The notes beneath the pieces were generated by a model. It made no database searches. It was given only the letters and a program-made list of their open reading frames with translations, and had not been told where the DNA came from. Position numbers and translations under genes: made by a program. Source: a virus. From it: a DNA stretch of 64,000 nucleotides. Positions 43,342-50,192 of this stretch are shown here, piece after piece. Position 1 is the stretch's first letter. Every line of letters starts with the position of its first letter. The stretch lies in the IMG/VR virus record IMGVR_UViG_3300010885_032796, positions 56,050-120,049 of that record. One strand, 5' to 3'.

Positions 43342-43678
43342 GCTTTGGCTCCTCGATGTGTTCGCGTTCATGGACAATCGTGACTTTGATGCCTGAGCCA
43401 GCCAGTAAAGATATCAATAAGTCAGTCAACGTTGAACCACCCATGCCAGCGAGTACGCAAACGCCAATCAAGCCATATACGTTCTCGGCTTTCCTGTAGT
43501 TTTGGTACCAAAGCAACGCAATCGCTAACCCCATGAACCCGGCGTTAAGCATGGCGCTGACTACAGCTAGTTTAGAGAGTTTCTTGGCAAACCGCAAAAG
43601 CGTAGCCAGACCCGCAAACGCAGCTGCGCCAAACGCGCTGACGAACACACCCAGCGATGTAGAAAGCTCGTCGCTCAT
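43322..43678 (-). CDS. Holin-like membrane protein
   Basis: A 118-residue protein with three hydrophobic segments (about 9-27, 38-58 and 67-95) and a charged, His-rich C-terminus (HEREHIEEPKHEHHDS). This is the layout of three-segment holins that make holes in the inner membrane at lysis. It is followed by a spanin-like small gene. The 358-base stretch before it holds hairpins and a -10-like site, so it may have its own control. Confidence 0.6.
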   Translation of the reverse strand: MSDELSTSLGVFVSAFGAAAFAGLATLLRFAKKLSKLAVVSAMLNAGFMGLAIALLWYQNYRKAENVYGLIGVCVLAGMGGSTLTDLLISLLAGSGIKVTIVHEREHIEEPKHEHHDS

Positions 43679-44036
43679 GGTATTTAACTTCTTTGCTACG
43701 CTGTGTTTACGTCAACCAGATTAATTATACAAATGCACCAAAAGCCCTTGCGATCCCCTTCCGCAAGTCCAGTTTCAACCGAAGTCGAAAATCCACGGCG
43801 ACTTACAAAGGCGCTAAGCGCCTCGTGTGGCATTCGCCGTTCCTCCACCCGCGCGCTCGACAAAATCTGACCGCGGAACCTGTAAAGCCATTGGCATCCC
43901 TGCCGCAGACAATACGCCTAACCAGCCGGCCACCACGACTAACTTTTGGTGCACTTCAAGTTTAGCAAATTCATACCCCACTACAGAGTACGAACCCAGA
44001 CCAGCAAATTGTCAAAGAACACTGCGAATTACGCGC
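43679..44036 (-). other. Gene-free structured region upstream of the holin
   Basis: 358 bases with no supported gene. The minus strand contains several hairpins: AGGCGCTTAGCGCCT (43811-43825), TTTCGAC-TTCG-GTTGAAA with a UUCG tetraloop (43773-43790), and CTTGCG...CGCAAG (43748-43768). A TATAAT hexamer lies at 43729-43724, about 45 bases before the holin start; no clear -35 is seen. It may be a leader RNA or a promoter region for the lysis genes. Confidence 0.5.
43724..43729 (-). promoter_or_regulatory. TATAAT, possible -10 for the holin gene
   Basis: The minus strand reads GTGCATTTGTATAATTAATC. The -10 hexamer is perfect and the local sequence is AT-rich, but no matching -35 is at the usual distance. 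It lies 46-51 bases before the holin start. Confidence 0.4.
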
Positions 44037-44495
44037 CTAAATATAGCGTGCCGGCTCATTGCTGCACAGGCCAGCCGGCTCGTGGTCGAAAAGCCAGTTG
44101 CTGTCAGCCATTTCGGGGAACACAGCGATAGAACGCGGGGCTAACTCACGAGGCGGCAGGGTCCAGATAAACTGCGAGCTGGTCAGGGTCAGCGGCGACT
44201 CTGTAGCTAGCACAGCATGCGCGCCAATGTTGCACAGCGCGTCTAGCGTTTCGGCGTTCTGGCACCGGCTCCACACGCGATGCTTTGAAAAGAAACTGGG
44301 TGGAACTGGTGTAAAACCGCTGGCGTGCGGCAAAAGAAAACCGCCACTCCTGAACACGACGTCCACGCATATGTGCCAGCCAGCTTTGAGCGCTTCTTGG
44401 AGATATTTCAGCGTGTTTTCCTGCTCTGGAATGCGCCCGTTGATGTTGCCCAAGTGTGAGATGATAATCCCGTCAAACCTCTGATTTTGTGCCAT
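44037..44495 (-). CDS. Glycerophosphodiester phosphodiesterase-like protein
   Basis: Start chosen at ATG 44495, with AAGGAC before it; an earlier in-frame start lies too far up and overlaps a terminator. The 152-residue product has the GDPD/PI-PLC-like pattern ISHLGNINGRIPEQENTLKY, then KAGWHICVDVVFRSGGFLLPH, RCQNAETLDALCNIGAHAV and SQFIWTLPPRELAPRSIAVFPE. The HxG, E..NT and strand-DV features match; the usual Glu before DV is Val and the HD after the loop is PH, so activity may be altered. It may act on lipids or nucleotides in the host. It ends with TAG. Confidence 0.6.
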   Translation of the reverse strand: MAQNQRFDGIIISHLGNINGRIPEQENTLKYLQEALKAGWHICVDVVFRSGGFLLPHASGFTPVPPSFFSKHRVWSRCQNAETLDALCNIGAHAVLATESPLTLTSSQFIWTLPPRELAPRSIAVFPEMADSNWLFDHEPAGLCSNEPARYI

Positions 44496-44514
44496 ACAAC
44501 CGTCCTTGTTGCAA

Positions 44515-44573
44515 ATAAAAACGCCCGGTGGTTCCCTCGCTTTCATCCTTGTCGGAGAGCGCTGGGCCGGGCG
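44515..44573 (-). terminator. Intrinsic terminator after the actin-like gene
   Basis: Arms CGCCCGG and CCGGGCG, followed on the minus strand by TTTTTATTTGC. The 38-base loop region can form a smaller inner stem. It ends the actin-like gene transcript in the gap 44547-44627. Confidence 0.7.
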
Positions 44574-44627
44574 ATGTACTGTGGCTTTGTATGGTACTGA
44601 ACTGGCCTCAACCTGTCCACAATTTGA

Positions 44628-45638
44628 TCAGAGAATTTTGGCCGCAATCAGACAGCCGCGGACAACAGCGTGCAGCGGGTCATTGGCGTGCCGAACTTCT
44701 TTCACAGCCAATGGAAAACCGTTCTCTTCCAGCTTGACTTTGAACATCTCGACAAAGCCCTTGGCCTGCGTTGTGCCGCCTGCCAAAGAGATCACAAGGG
44801 GCGCCGTGAACTTGGGCAAAGACTTGTGCCCCTTGAGCGCCGCAGCCAGTTGCTTGACCGTGTAGTCAATAAGCCGTTCGTAGTAGGCGCTCACAGCTGA
44901 CAGCACCGGATTGTCGTTCTGCTCGCCAATCACAAACGTGCCGTGCTCTTTCTCAGCTTGAACTACCGAATCTGACTCGGCAGTTGCGACAGCGGTCATG
45001 CGGTCGATCCAGTCGCCCGAGCGTGTCGTCGAGAACAGCACTGTGGGCTCGCCGTTGAGCATTACGCACACGTTGACCATACCTGCGCCCCACGAGAGCC
45101 CAATGCCCGTGTAGTCGTCATTTTCGAGCTCTGAGTAGCACAGCGCTTCAGCCTCGTTGATAGCGCGCGGGCTGTACCCGACGCCGGTTAAGATAGCTTT
45201 AACAGTGTCCTCGTGGTAGCCAACGTCAAAGTCTTCGTCGCCCTTGTCTACAGGCTGCGCTGGAATACAGAACACGATCTTCTCGTCGGGCTCTGTGGCT
45301 TGGCCGGCTACTTCCTGCAGAATGAAAGCCAGCACGCGCTTGGCGTCTTTCTCTTTGGGAGAAACTACGCCGCGGTACATCGGGCGCTTGGCCGAGTCAT
45401 TGCGCTCTACAGCTTTCTCGATAGCGTCTTGGCCCAGCAAAATAAAGCTTCCGTCGCTGTCTTTGACGAAGACTTTACCAGTCAGGCCCTTTTCGATCAT
45501 CTTCGTGGCCACAGGCGTCGTGGGTTTGATCACGTAGAAAGCATCGCGGAAGTCTTTGTAGGCGATGTTCGCGTTGTTCTCAGTGCTGTCTTGGGCCAGC
45601 ACGATAAAAGAAGTACCGACGTCTAAACCTTTGGCCAT
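44628..45638 (-). CDS. Actin-like ATPase
   Basis: Start set at ATG 45638, behind AAAGGA, four bases after the previous stop. The 336-residue protein shows the actin-family motifs: phosphate 1 LDVGTSFIVLAQ (residues 5-16), INEAEALCYSE (connect 1), phosphate 2 GIGLSWGAGMVNVCVM and adenosine LVISLAGGTTQAKGF. It resembles ParM and FtsA-like or Alp proteins. It may form filaments for DNA partition, phage positioning or a nucleus-like structure. A membrane-anchored protein gene sits directly upstream and may be its partner. Confidence 0.8.
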   Translation of the reverse strand: MAKGLDVGTSFIVLAQDSTENNANIAYKDFRDAFYVIKPTTPVATKMIEKGLTGKVFVKDSDGSFILLGQDAIEKAVERNDSAKRPMYRGVVSPKEKDAKRVLAFILQEVAGQATEPDEKIVFCIPAQPVDKGDEDFDVGYHEDTVKAILTGVGYSPRAINEAEALCYSELENDDYTGIGLSWGAGMVNVCVMLNGEPTVLFSTTRSGDWIDRMTAVATAESDSVVQAEKEHGTFVIGEQNDNPVLSAVSAYYERLIDYTVKQLAAALKGHKSLPKFTAPLVISLAGGTTQAKGFVEMFKVKLEENGFPLAVKEVRHANDPLHAVVRGCLIAAKIL

Positions 45639-45639
45639 G

Positions 45640-45975
45640 TCATTTTCCTTTGAGCTGCGCAAGTTTCGAGATCGAAGAAGTTATATCATCCTGTGTTTCT
45701 GTCGTTTTGCCAAGTGAAACAGGCTGGGTTTTTGCCATAGACGCGGTGCTTATCTTCGAGACAAACGTGCGGTCGTCTATCGATATCTGGTTAGCTGGCG
45801 CTGTAACGACAGGCGCAGTTCGCTCTGGTTCGCGGGCTTTGCCGTCTGTTAGCCAACTTGACGCTGGTTGTACAGGATGCGAGCAAGCCACGTCGAGCCG
45901 GCCGATGACGTAGCCTACAATCCCGCCGACGAGCAACAACAGAAAGCTGGTCGCGTACTGGTTGTACAGCTCCAT
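45640..45975 (-). CDS. Membrane-anchored protein, possible partner of the actin-like ATPase
   Basis: Start set at ATG 45975 (MELYNQYATSFLLLLVGG...). The 111-residue product has one N-terminal membrane helix (about 9-26), a polar linker with Pro and Thr, and a conserved-looking C-terminal peptide (ISSSISKLAQLKGK-like). A single membrane helix followed by a flexible linker and a short helix is the layout of filament anchors or adaptors. It ends two bases before the actin-like gene start. Function is inferred from this layout. Confidence 0.5.
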   Translation of the reverse strand: MELYNQYATSFLLLLVGGIVGYVIGRLDVACSHPVQPASSWLTDGKAREPERTAPVVTAPANQISIDDRTFVSKISTASMAKTQPVSLGKTTETQDDITSSISKLAQLKGK

Positions 45976-45983
45976 AGATGTGC

Positions 45984-46604
45984 TTAGCCTTTGCGCCAGC
46001 CCTTGTGTTGGTGTCGTGTGCCCCGTGTGACGCACCGCATGTTTGCCCTATTTAAGCCGTGTTTCTTGCAGAACTGCCTCATGTTTACGGCTGTTATGCG
46101 CTCACCGGCTGGCGAAATGAGCTTACACACGCTGGCTGTCTGTGCTGCGCGGGTCTTGCCGCCCTTTTTACCGCCAGCAGAAGAATGTGCGCTGTGCTCT
46201 GCTGTTGTCATGCGGCTAAACCCAGAGCCGCCCGCAAGAGACCGCGCATATGCCTGCTTGCGCTGCGCTTCTGTCAGGATAAACCGCCCGCGCACGTTGC
46301 GGTTCAGGCACAGCTTCAGGCCGTCGTTCATCATGGCGTCTTTGATAAGCGTTTCTTCAGCGCGCCACAAAGCCTGCGCGTTTCGCTTATTCGCCAGCAC
46401 GTATCGGCACTTTAACACGACTTTCAACGCATTTCGCTGGTACTCAGGGTGGCCGGGCGTGTTGTACTTCTTGAACGTAACCATAGAGCCAAAATACGCA
46501 TGGTCATCAACCGGGCTGCGCGCCGTAATGCGCGAGCCGTAGTACACACGATGCGCTATGTCAGGGTAGACAATCGCGTACGTGTAATGCCACCGCTTTT
46601 GCAT
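45984..46604 (-). CDS. GIY-YIG-like homing endonuclease
   Basis: A 206-residue protein. The start YTYAIVYPDIAHRVYYGSR resembles the GIY-YIG core, followed by ALKVVLKCRYVLANKRNAQALWRAEETLI. A basic, Lys/Gly-rich middle and a C-terminal DNA-binding module ending FCKKHGLNRANMRCVTRGTR, of the NUMOD type, complete the layout. It stands alone as a free homing endonuclease gene between the actin module and small genes. The catalytic Arg and Glu positions are plausible but not proven. Confidence 0.65.
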   Translation of the reverse strand: MQKRWHYTYAIVYPDIAHRVYYGSRITARSPVDDHAYFGSMVTFKKYNTPGHPEYQRNALKVVLKCRYVLANKRNAQALWRAEETLIKDAMMNDGLKLCLNRNVRGRFILTEAQRKQAYARSLAGGSGFSRMTTAEHSAHSSAGGKKGGKTRAAQTASVCKLISPAGERITAVNMRQFCKKHGLNRANMRCVTRGTRHQHKGWRKG

Positions 46605-46711
46605 ACACTGACTCCATTCAGTGTGGCTCGCAGTGTAACCAGATCCATCTAGTTACTGCCGACTAGTTTACTTTGTCGGCACCCGGTTGACCTAGTTACA
46701 GCAAACAGCGG
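46605..46711 (-). promoter_or_regulatory. Hairpin-rich leader of the homing endonuclease gene
   Basis: On the minus strand, ACACTGA-ATGGAG-TCAGTGT (46605-46624) ends directly at the ATG and puts the GGAG site inside the loop. Further up, TGCCGAC...GTCGGCA (46657-46683) and GTAACTAGATGGATCTGGTTAC form two more inverted repeats. These structures may repress translation of the endonuclease. Confidence 0.5.
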
Positions 46712-47359
46712 TCATTTCATTGTGACGGTCAGCGGCGCTTTGTATTGCTTCAGGTAGCGCTTGTATACCACAGGGTTTGGGTTCTCTACCGTAGGTATGC
46801 TGCTGGCTTCTTCTGGCGTAGCGATGACTTGGTGTACAGCTTCGCCAGAAAGTGTGTCGCACCAGACTACGTTTTCAAGCTTAAGCCCGTCAGCGTCGTG
46901 GATAACAGCCACGTCTGGGATCTCGCTCGCCCTGCCTGCGTCAAAGATCATTTCTCGTCTCCTGTGTTTTTCTGGCGCGTCCAACTCAAACATTTTGATA
47001 ACTAAGTCCAAAGCTACTGCACACATGACTTCCAGCGCTGTATCTGACTGGCACTCTGGGCACGTACGCTTGTGCTCTTCCAGCTGCTTTTCAAGAGCGG
47101 CAATATCCGCGTCTAGTCTAGCTTTTTTATCTTGCTCAAAAGCGGCAAGCACGTGATCTGGAAGCCGGCCGATCAATTTTGTTTCTCGATCTTTATCGTC
47201 CATGGTTTCTTCAGCTTTCATTCTGGCCACACGGGAGGAGATATGCGCGTCTAGTCTAGCTCTAGCGAGTGCGCTGGCGTCCGGCGCCATAGCCTTCCTA
47301 AAAGCAACGAGGGTCTCGCGGGTGAAACCACCGGCAAACTCATCTTGGTTGTCTGGCAT
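46712..47359 (-). CDS. Hypothetical charged protein, possible product of a duplication
   Basis: A 215-residue protein with TAGGAGACAC before ATG 47359. The N-terminal 50 residues include HISSRVARMKAEETM, which matches in DNA and protein the junction of the next two genes (47615-47665). A coiled-coil helix (DKKARLDADIAALEKQLEEHKRTCPECQSD) with a CxxC pair follows, then a mixed domain. It is not recognised. The internal ATG after the shared segment (about 47203) could be the original start. Confidence 0.5.
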   Translation of the reverse strand: MPDNQDEFAGGFTRETLVAFRKAMAPDASALARARLDAHISSRVARMKAEETMDDKDRETKLIGRLPDHVLAAFEQDKKARLDADIAALEKQLEEHKRTCPECQSDTALEVMCAVALDLVIKMFELDAPEKHRRREMIFDAGRASEIPDVAVIHDADGLKLENVVWCDTLSGEAVHQVIATPEEASSIPTVENPNPVVYKRYLKQYKAPLTVTMK

Positions 47360-47368
47360 CTGTGTCTC

Positions 47369-47617
47369 CTACAAAAAATCCGCTTCAAGTAACTTACGCC
47401 GCGCAACGGGGTCACTTGGAAGCGTCGCCATGGCTAGTGCAGTGGCATCTATTTTACCTTGCGCATATTGCGCAAAAGCAACACGCACGGAACTAGTATA
47501 AAAAAAGTTTACAGGGCCGCTTTCTTTTACGAGTTCACCAAGCCGTTGAGTGCCACTTCTGGCACTTAACTCGTCTTTTTTGTCGCAAGGTGCCAACTCT
47601 GTCACTTTATCGGCCAT
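47369..47617 (-). CDS. Hypothetical small protein
   Basis: Start set at ATG 47617, behind GAGGAAACT; the earlier ATG at 47644 lies inside the duplicated junction. The 82-residue product (MADKVTELAPCDKKDELSAR...) is helical and charged. It shares its leader with the internal part of the 215-residue gene. No function is recognisable. Confidence 0.5.
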   Translation of the reverse strand: MADKVTELAPCDKKDELSARSGTQRLGELVKESGPVNFFYTSSVRVAFAQYAQGKIDATALAMATLPSDPVARRKLLEADFL

Positions 47618-47631
47618 AGTTTCCTCAGCTT

Positions 47632-48282
47632 TCATTCTGGCCACTCAGGGGGAGATATACGCGCTTCTTCCTCAGTAAATAACTGCAGCACCAAAATCTT
47701 TTGTTGAATTTCGGGCGGTAGTTTGTTGAGGTATGTGTCAACAAGATCTATACGCGCCCCTTTAGCCAGATGCGTAAACATGTTGGAGACAATGCGCACC
47801 CGAATCGACGCGCTATTACGGTGATATATCGACAATGCTGTGAAAGTCATTGGGCTAAGTGCGTCTTGAACAAGCCGTAATTCCTTGGTTTGGCCATGTA
47901 AGTCATCGACGTACGGCGGCGGGGCTACGGTGTGCGCCGCTGCAACAGGCGTCACGCGGCGGCGGTAGATGATAGACGGATACTTATGGCCCCCATGCCT
48001 GTGCGTCGGCAGCCTCAACCACTCACGTTGGTTGTCTCGATAAGCCGATTCGTCACCCTCCTGCAAAACATCTTCCGGCCCAAGCTCGCGCCAACCCTCG
48101 CCAACGTCTGGCTTATCGCCGTCGATTTCCACGGGTTTATCGAGCTCTTTGATCGCCGCGTCTGCAATGGCGACTGCCCGGGCGGCTACGTCAGCGACAA
48201 AAGCGGCATCGAGAGTGTTGCCAGTATACGACGCACACAAGCCATTTAACGCTGCCTTAACAAACTCTTCGCGCGGACTCAT
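47632..48282 (-). CDS. Hypothetical protein with a WR/GDE module
   Basis: A 216-residue protein with AAAGGA before ATG 48282. Residues 63-109 (GWRELGPEDVLQEGDESAYR to IIYRRRV) form a small module also found in the 167-residue gene at 48924. This module is common in phage hypotheticals. The C-terminal half is helical. Function unknown. Confidence 0.5.
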   Translation of the reverse strand: MSPREEFVKAALNGLCASYTGNTLDAAFVADVAARAVAIADAAIKELDKPVEIDGDKPDVGEGWRELGPEDVLQEGDESAYRDNQREWLRLPTHRHGGHKYPSIIYRRRVTPVAAAHTVAPPPYVDDLHGQTKELRLVQDALSPMTFTALSIYHRNSASIRVRIVSNMFTHLAKGARIDLVDTYLNKLPPEIQQKILVLQLFTEEEARISPPEWPE

Positions 48283-48342
48283 GTAATGTTCCTTTGGTTA
48301 CCTACTACACAAAACATTGCACAAACTTGAATCTTCTGTAGA

Positions 48343-48368
48343 CCATTTCGCTGACGTCAACGAAATGG
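48343..48368. repeat. 26-base near-perfect palindrome
   Basis: CCATTTCG-C-TGACGTCA-A-CGAAATGG: 12 of 13 base pairs match, with a perfect TGACGTCA centre. It lies about 60 bases before the 216-residue gene and just after the deoxyribosyltransferase-like gene. It may be an operator for a dimeric repressor or a long RNA hairpin. Confidence 0.65.
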
Positions 48369-48434
48369 TGCAGCGGCGGCGGAGAGAGGATACCGGTTTA
48401 TCAATTCGGTCCTCGCTCCGCCGCAAGCGCCGCT
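48367..48434 (-). repeat. Structured repeat, copy 1 (3' side of the deoxyribosyltransferase-like gene)
   Basis: The minus strand has AGCGGCGCTTGCGGCGGAG, an inner stem, and CTCCGCCGCCGCTGCACC, forming a long hairpin with a bulge. The 5' arm codes for the last residues (KAALAAERGPN) of the gene at 48401 and includes its TGA. The outer arms are shared with copy 2. Confidence 0.7.
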
Positions 48435-48784
48435 TTTAGATCTTGTATTGAGTAGTACACAGGCTTACCGGCTTGAATAAAATACCGCACTTCTGAGTCA
48501 GCCCCAGAAGATTCCGCCTGTTGATACGAGTATTCGTTAAACAACGCCACCAGACGCAGGCATATATCACAACGCGACACGATTTCCCTGTCGTACGCCA
48601 GCCAGTGCTCGTATGGCCGCGGAAACGACAAATGCTGAAAATGCGACCACAACGGTGCAATCGGTACAACCCCAAGAGACAGCAGCTCATCGAATACTGC
48701 CAATTGAAACCGCACGTTAATTGCTGTGTCGCCCTTTGTGTACGGGCTGGCAATGTAGACCCGCGGTTTTTCATTTACCGGCAT
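48401..48784 (-). CDS. Nucleoside 2-deoxyribosyltransferase-like protein
   Basis: Start set at ATG 48784 behind AAAGGA; the ATG at 48799 overlaps that site. The 127-residue product has RVYIASPYTKGDTAINVR, a Rossmann-like pattern, then GVVPIAPLWSHFQHLSFPRP, DICLRLV and SSGADSEVRYFIQAGKPVYY, as in DUF4406 and deoxyribosyltransferase-like proteins. The typical final Asn/Glu region is partial. It may act in nucleotide salvage or base modification. It is bracketed by two copies of a hairpin repeat. Confidence 0.65.
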   Translation of the reverse strand: MPVNEKPRVYIASPYTKGDTAINVRFQLAVFDELLSLGVVPIAPLWSHFQHLSFPRPYEHWLAYDREIVSRCDICLRLVALFNEYSYQQAESSGADSEVRYFIQAGKPVYYSIQDLKAALAAERGPN

Positions 48785-48803
48785 ATTTAATCCTTTCATG
48801 TGT

Positions 48804-48875
48804 GGTGCAGCGGCGGCGGGGTGCTTAGGGAGCCAGCCATGCACAGCCAACCCACACCCCGCCGCAAGCGCCGCT
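48804..48875 (-). repeat. Structured repeat, copy 2 (5' side of the deoxyribosyltransferase-like gene)
   Basis: The minus strand has AGCGGCGCTTGCGGCGGGG, an inner stem and CCCCGCCGCCGCTGCACC. The inner pair is GGGGTG/CACCCC here and GGAG/CTCC in copy 1, so both arms changed together. This supports a real RNA or DNA hairpin. Confidence 0.7.
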
Positions 48876-48923
48876 ACTAGCTTCTCTGCCACCGAGTTCC
48901 CCAGCAGCAAAGAGAACTTTCAT

Positions 48924-49427
48924 CTATGTTGTTGCCGACTTTACGCGGCGGCGGTGAAAACCTCCAACAGCGCCGACGCACTTGCCAATAGTGCGGCGTG
49001 TCACTAAAACCCAAAGGCCGGCGTCGCTACTCTCGTACTCGTCGCCAGCCGCGATTACCTCGTTAGCTTTCAGCAGCCGCCACTCTTCGCGCACAACGAG
49101 CTGCGCCGGTTTGTCGGGTTCGGCCGCCGTATGCCGCGCAACAATGTCGTTAAGCGTAACAGCCCACGAAGGTGTGTTGTCGCAAACAGCTGACATAGCA
49201 GCATCTGCTATAGCGTCCAGCTCGTGCTGCGTCAGCAACTCGCGCGGAGTCAAACCGGTGTCCATCTGCACGTATACGTCGCCATCACGTACGGACAACG
49301 TGCAGTCTTGCTCTGCATAGCGCCTGATAACTTCTTCCAGCGTCCGCACTTTTTGCAGGGCAGCGTGTAGTTCGTGCCTCATGCCGACAAGCTCTTTGCA
49401 GCACCGGCCCAAAGGATCATCTGTCAT
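48924..49427 (-). CDS. Hypothetical protein with coiled coil and WR/GDE module
   Basis: A 167-residue protein. The N-terminal about 40 residues may form a coiled coil (LHAALQKVRTLEEVIRRYAE). The C-terminal part, EEWRLLKANEVIAAGDEYES...FHRRRV, is the same module as in the 216-residue gene at 47632. It ends just upstream of the repeat copy 2. Function unknown. Confidence 0.5.
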   Translation of the reverse strand: MTDDPLGRCCKELVGMRHELHAALQKVRTLEEVIRRYAEQDCTLSVRDGDVYVQMDTGLTPRELLTQHELDAIADAAMSAVCDNTPSWAVTLNDIVARHTAAEPDKPAQLVVREEWRLLKANEVIAAGDEYESSDAGLWVLVTRRTIGKCVGAVGGFHRRRVKSATT

Positions 49428-49480
49428 TACTCACCTACAATAAGTTTTTTTGCATGAAAACTTGACAACTGTTCCGCAGT

Positions 49481-49765
49481 TTATTTGTTGTCTTTAATTT
49501 TTCGCCTGCGTACCCAGTTTTTTGGTAAAGATCCGTTAGGGTAATCAAGCGGCACATAAAACCCGCCAAAAGTCCCGTCAATGTCTATTTGCCGTTTGAC
49601 TAGGTTGAACGTGCCGGCATTCCATGAGCCGTCAATCATTAGGTCTGCAATCGGCGGGCAATACACCTCGACTGGCTCCCCGTGACGATACCGCCAAGCC
49701 GGGTCAAATTCAAGGGTAGGTACCGCAATCACGGTGACCAAGAAAGCTCTGCGGGTAAAGCTCAT
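49481..49765 (-). CDS. Small Tat-signal-like protein, copy A
   Basis: Start ATG 49765 overlaps the previous gene's stop (ATGA). The 94-residue product begins MSFTRRAFLVTVIAVPTLEF, a twin-arginine-like signal (S-x-TRRxFL). The rest has a KRQIDIDGTFGGFYVPLDYP...LPKNWVRRRK motif that matches copy B (49762-50064). The two genes are tandem duplicates. They may be exported in a folded state; function unknown. Confidence 0.6.
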   Translation of the reverse strand: MSFTRRAFLVTVIAVPTLEFDPAWRYRHGEPVEVYCPPIADLMIDGSWNAGTFNLVKRQIDIDGTFGGFYVPLDYPNGSLPKNWVRRRKIKDNK

Positions 49766-50064
49766 TTTTCGGGACTCTTCTTGCGCACCCAATTTCTCGG
49801 CAACGGCATATCAGCGTAATTAAGTGGTATGTGAAAACTGCCGCCGGGCTTAAAAACGTCTATTTGCCGTTTGCGTAAGTTAAACATACCGTCGCGCCAT
49901 TTGCCGTTTTTGCCCTCAAGCCAGCCGCTGCCGCTTAGCAAATCAGCTACGTCTGGAATCCACACCTGCACCGGATCGCCGTCACAATGCGGCCACGCTT
50001 GCTCAAATTCAAGCGCCGGGACTGTGATTACAGTTGCCAAGAAGGCTCTGCGGGTGACGCTCAT
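49762..50064 (-). CDS. Small Tat-signal-like protein, copy B
   Basis: A 100-residue protein starting MSVTRRAFLATVITVPALEF, with the same twin-arginine-like pattern as copy A and a shared C-terminal LRKRQIDVFKPGGSFHIPLNY...LPRNWVRKK. Between them the length varies (GSGWLEGKNGKWRDGMFN). The hydrophobic core after RR is short, so export by Tat is possible but uncertain. Confidence 0.6.
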   Translation of the reverse strand: MSVTRRAFLATVITVPALEFEQAWPHCDGDPVQVWIPDVADLLSGSGWLEGKNGKWRDGMFNLRKRQIDVFKPGGSFHIPLNYADMPLPRNWVRKKSPEK

Positions 50065-50078
50065 TTATGTCGCGTGGT

Positions 50079-50192
50079 TTAGCCGCGGCTCCACCGGCCA
50101 GCAAAGAACGCCAGCACAGACATTGCAAGGGCAACCCACGGCCACTGCATAGAAAACGACAGGTACATAAACACAGCTGCTGCGCTATTCAT
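50079..50192 (-). CDS. Tiny membrane protein, 37 residues
   Basis: An ORF from ATG 50192 (MNSAAAVFMYLSFSMQWPWV...) to TAA at 50079. It has a hydrophobic, Trp- and Ala-rich stretch (WVALAMSVLAFFAG) that may cross the membrane. It overlaps the stop of the 115-residue gene at 50185, so it is coupled, with an AAAGGA site nearby. Too short for family recognition. Confidence 0.5.
   Translation of the reverse strand: MNSAAAVFMYLSFSMQWPWVALAMSVLAFFAGRWSRG

Noticed and set aside
43679-44036. tRNA gene in the gap
   Set aside because: No GTTCRANNC T-arm or acceptor stem pairing was found on either strand.
48360-48880. CRISPR-like array
   Set aside because: Only two copies, far apart, with hairpin structure and a gene between them; no spacers or cas genes.
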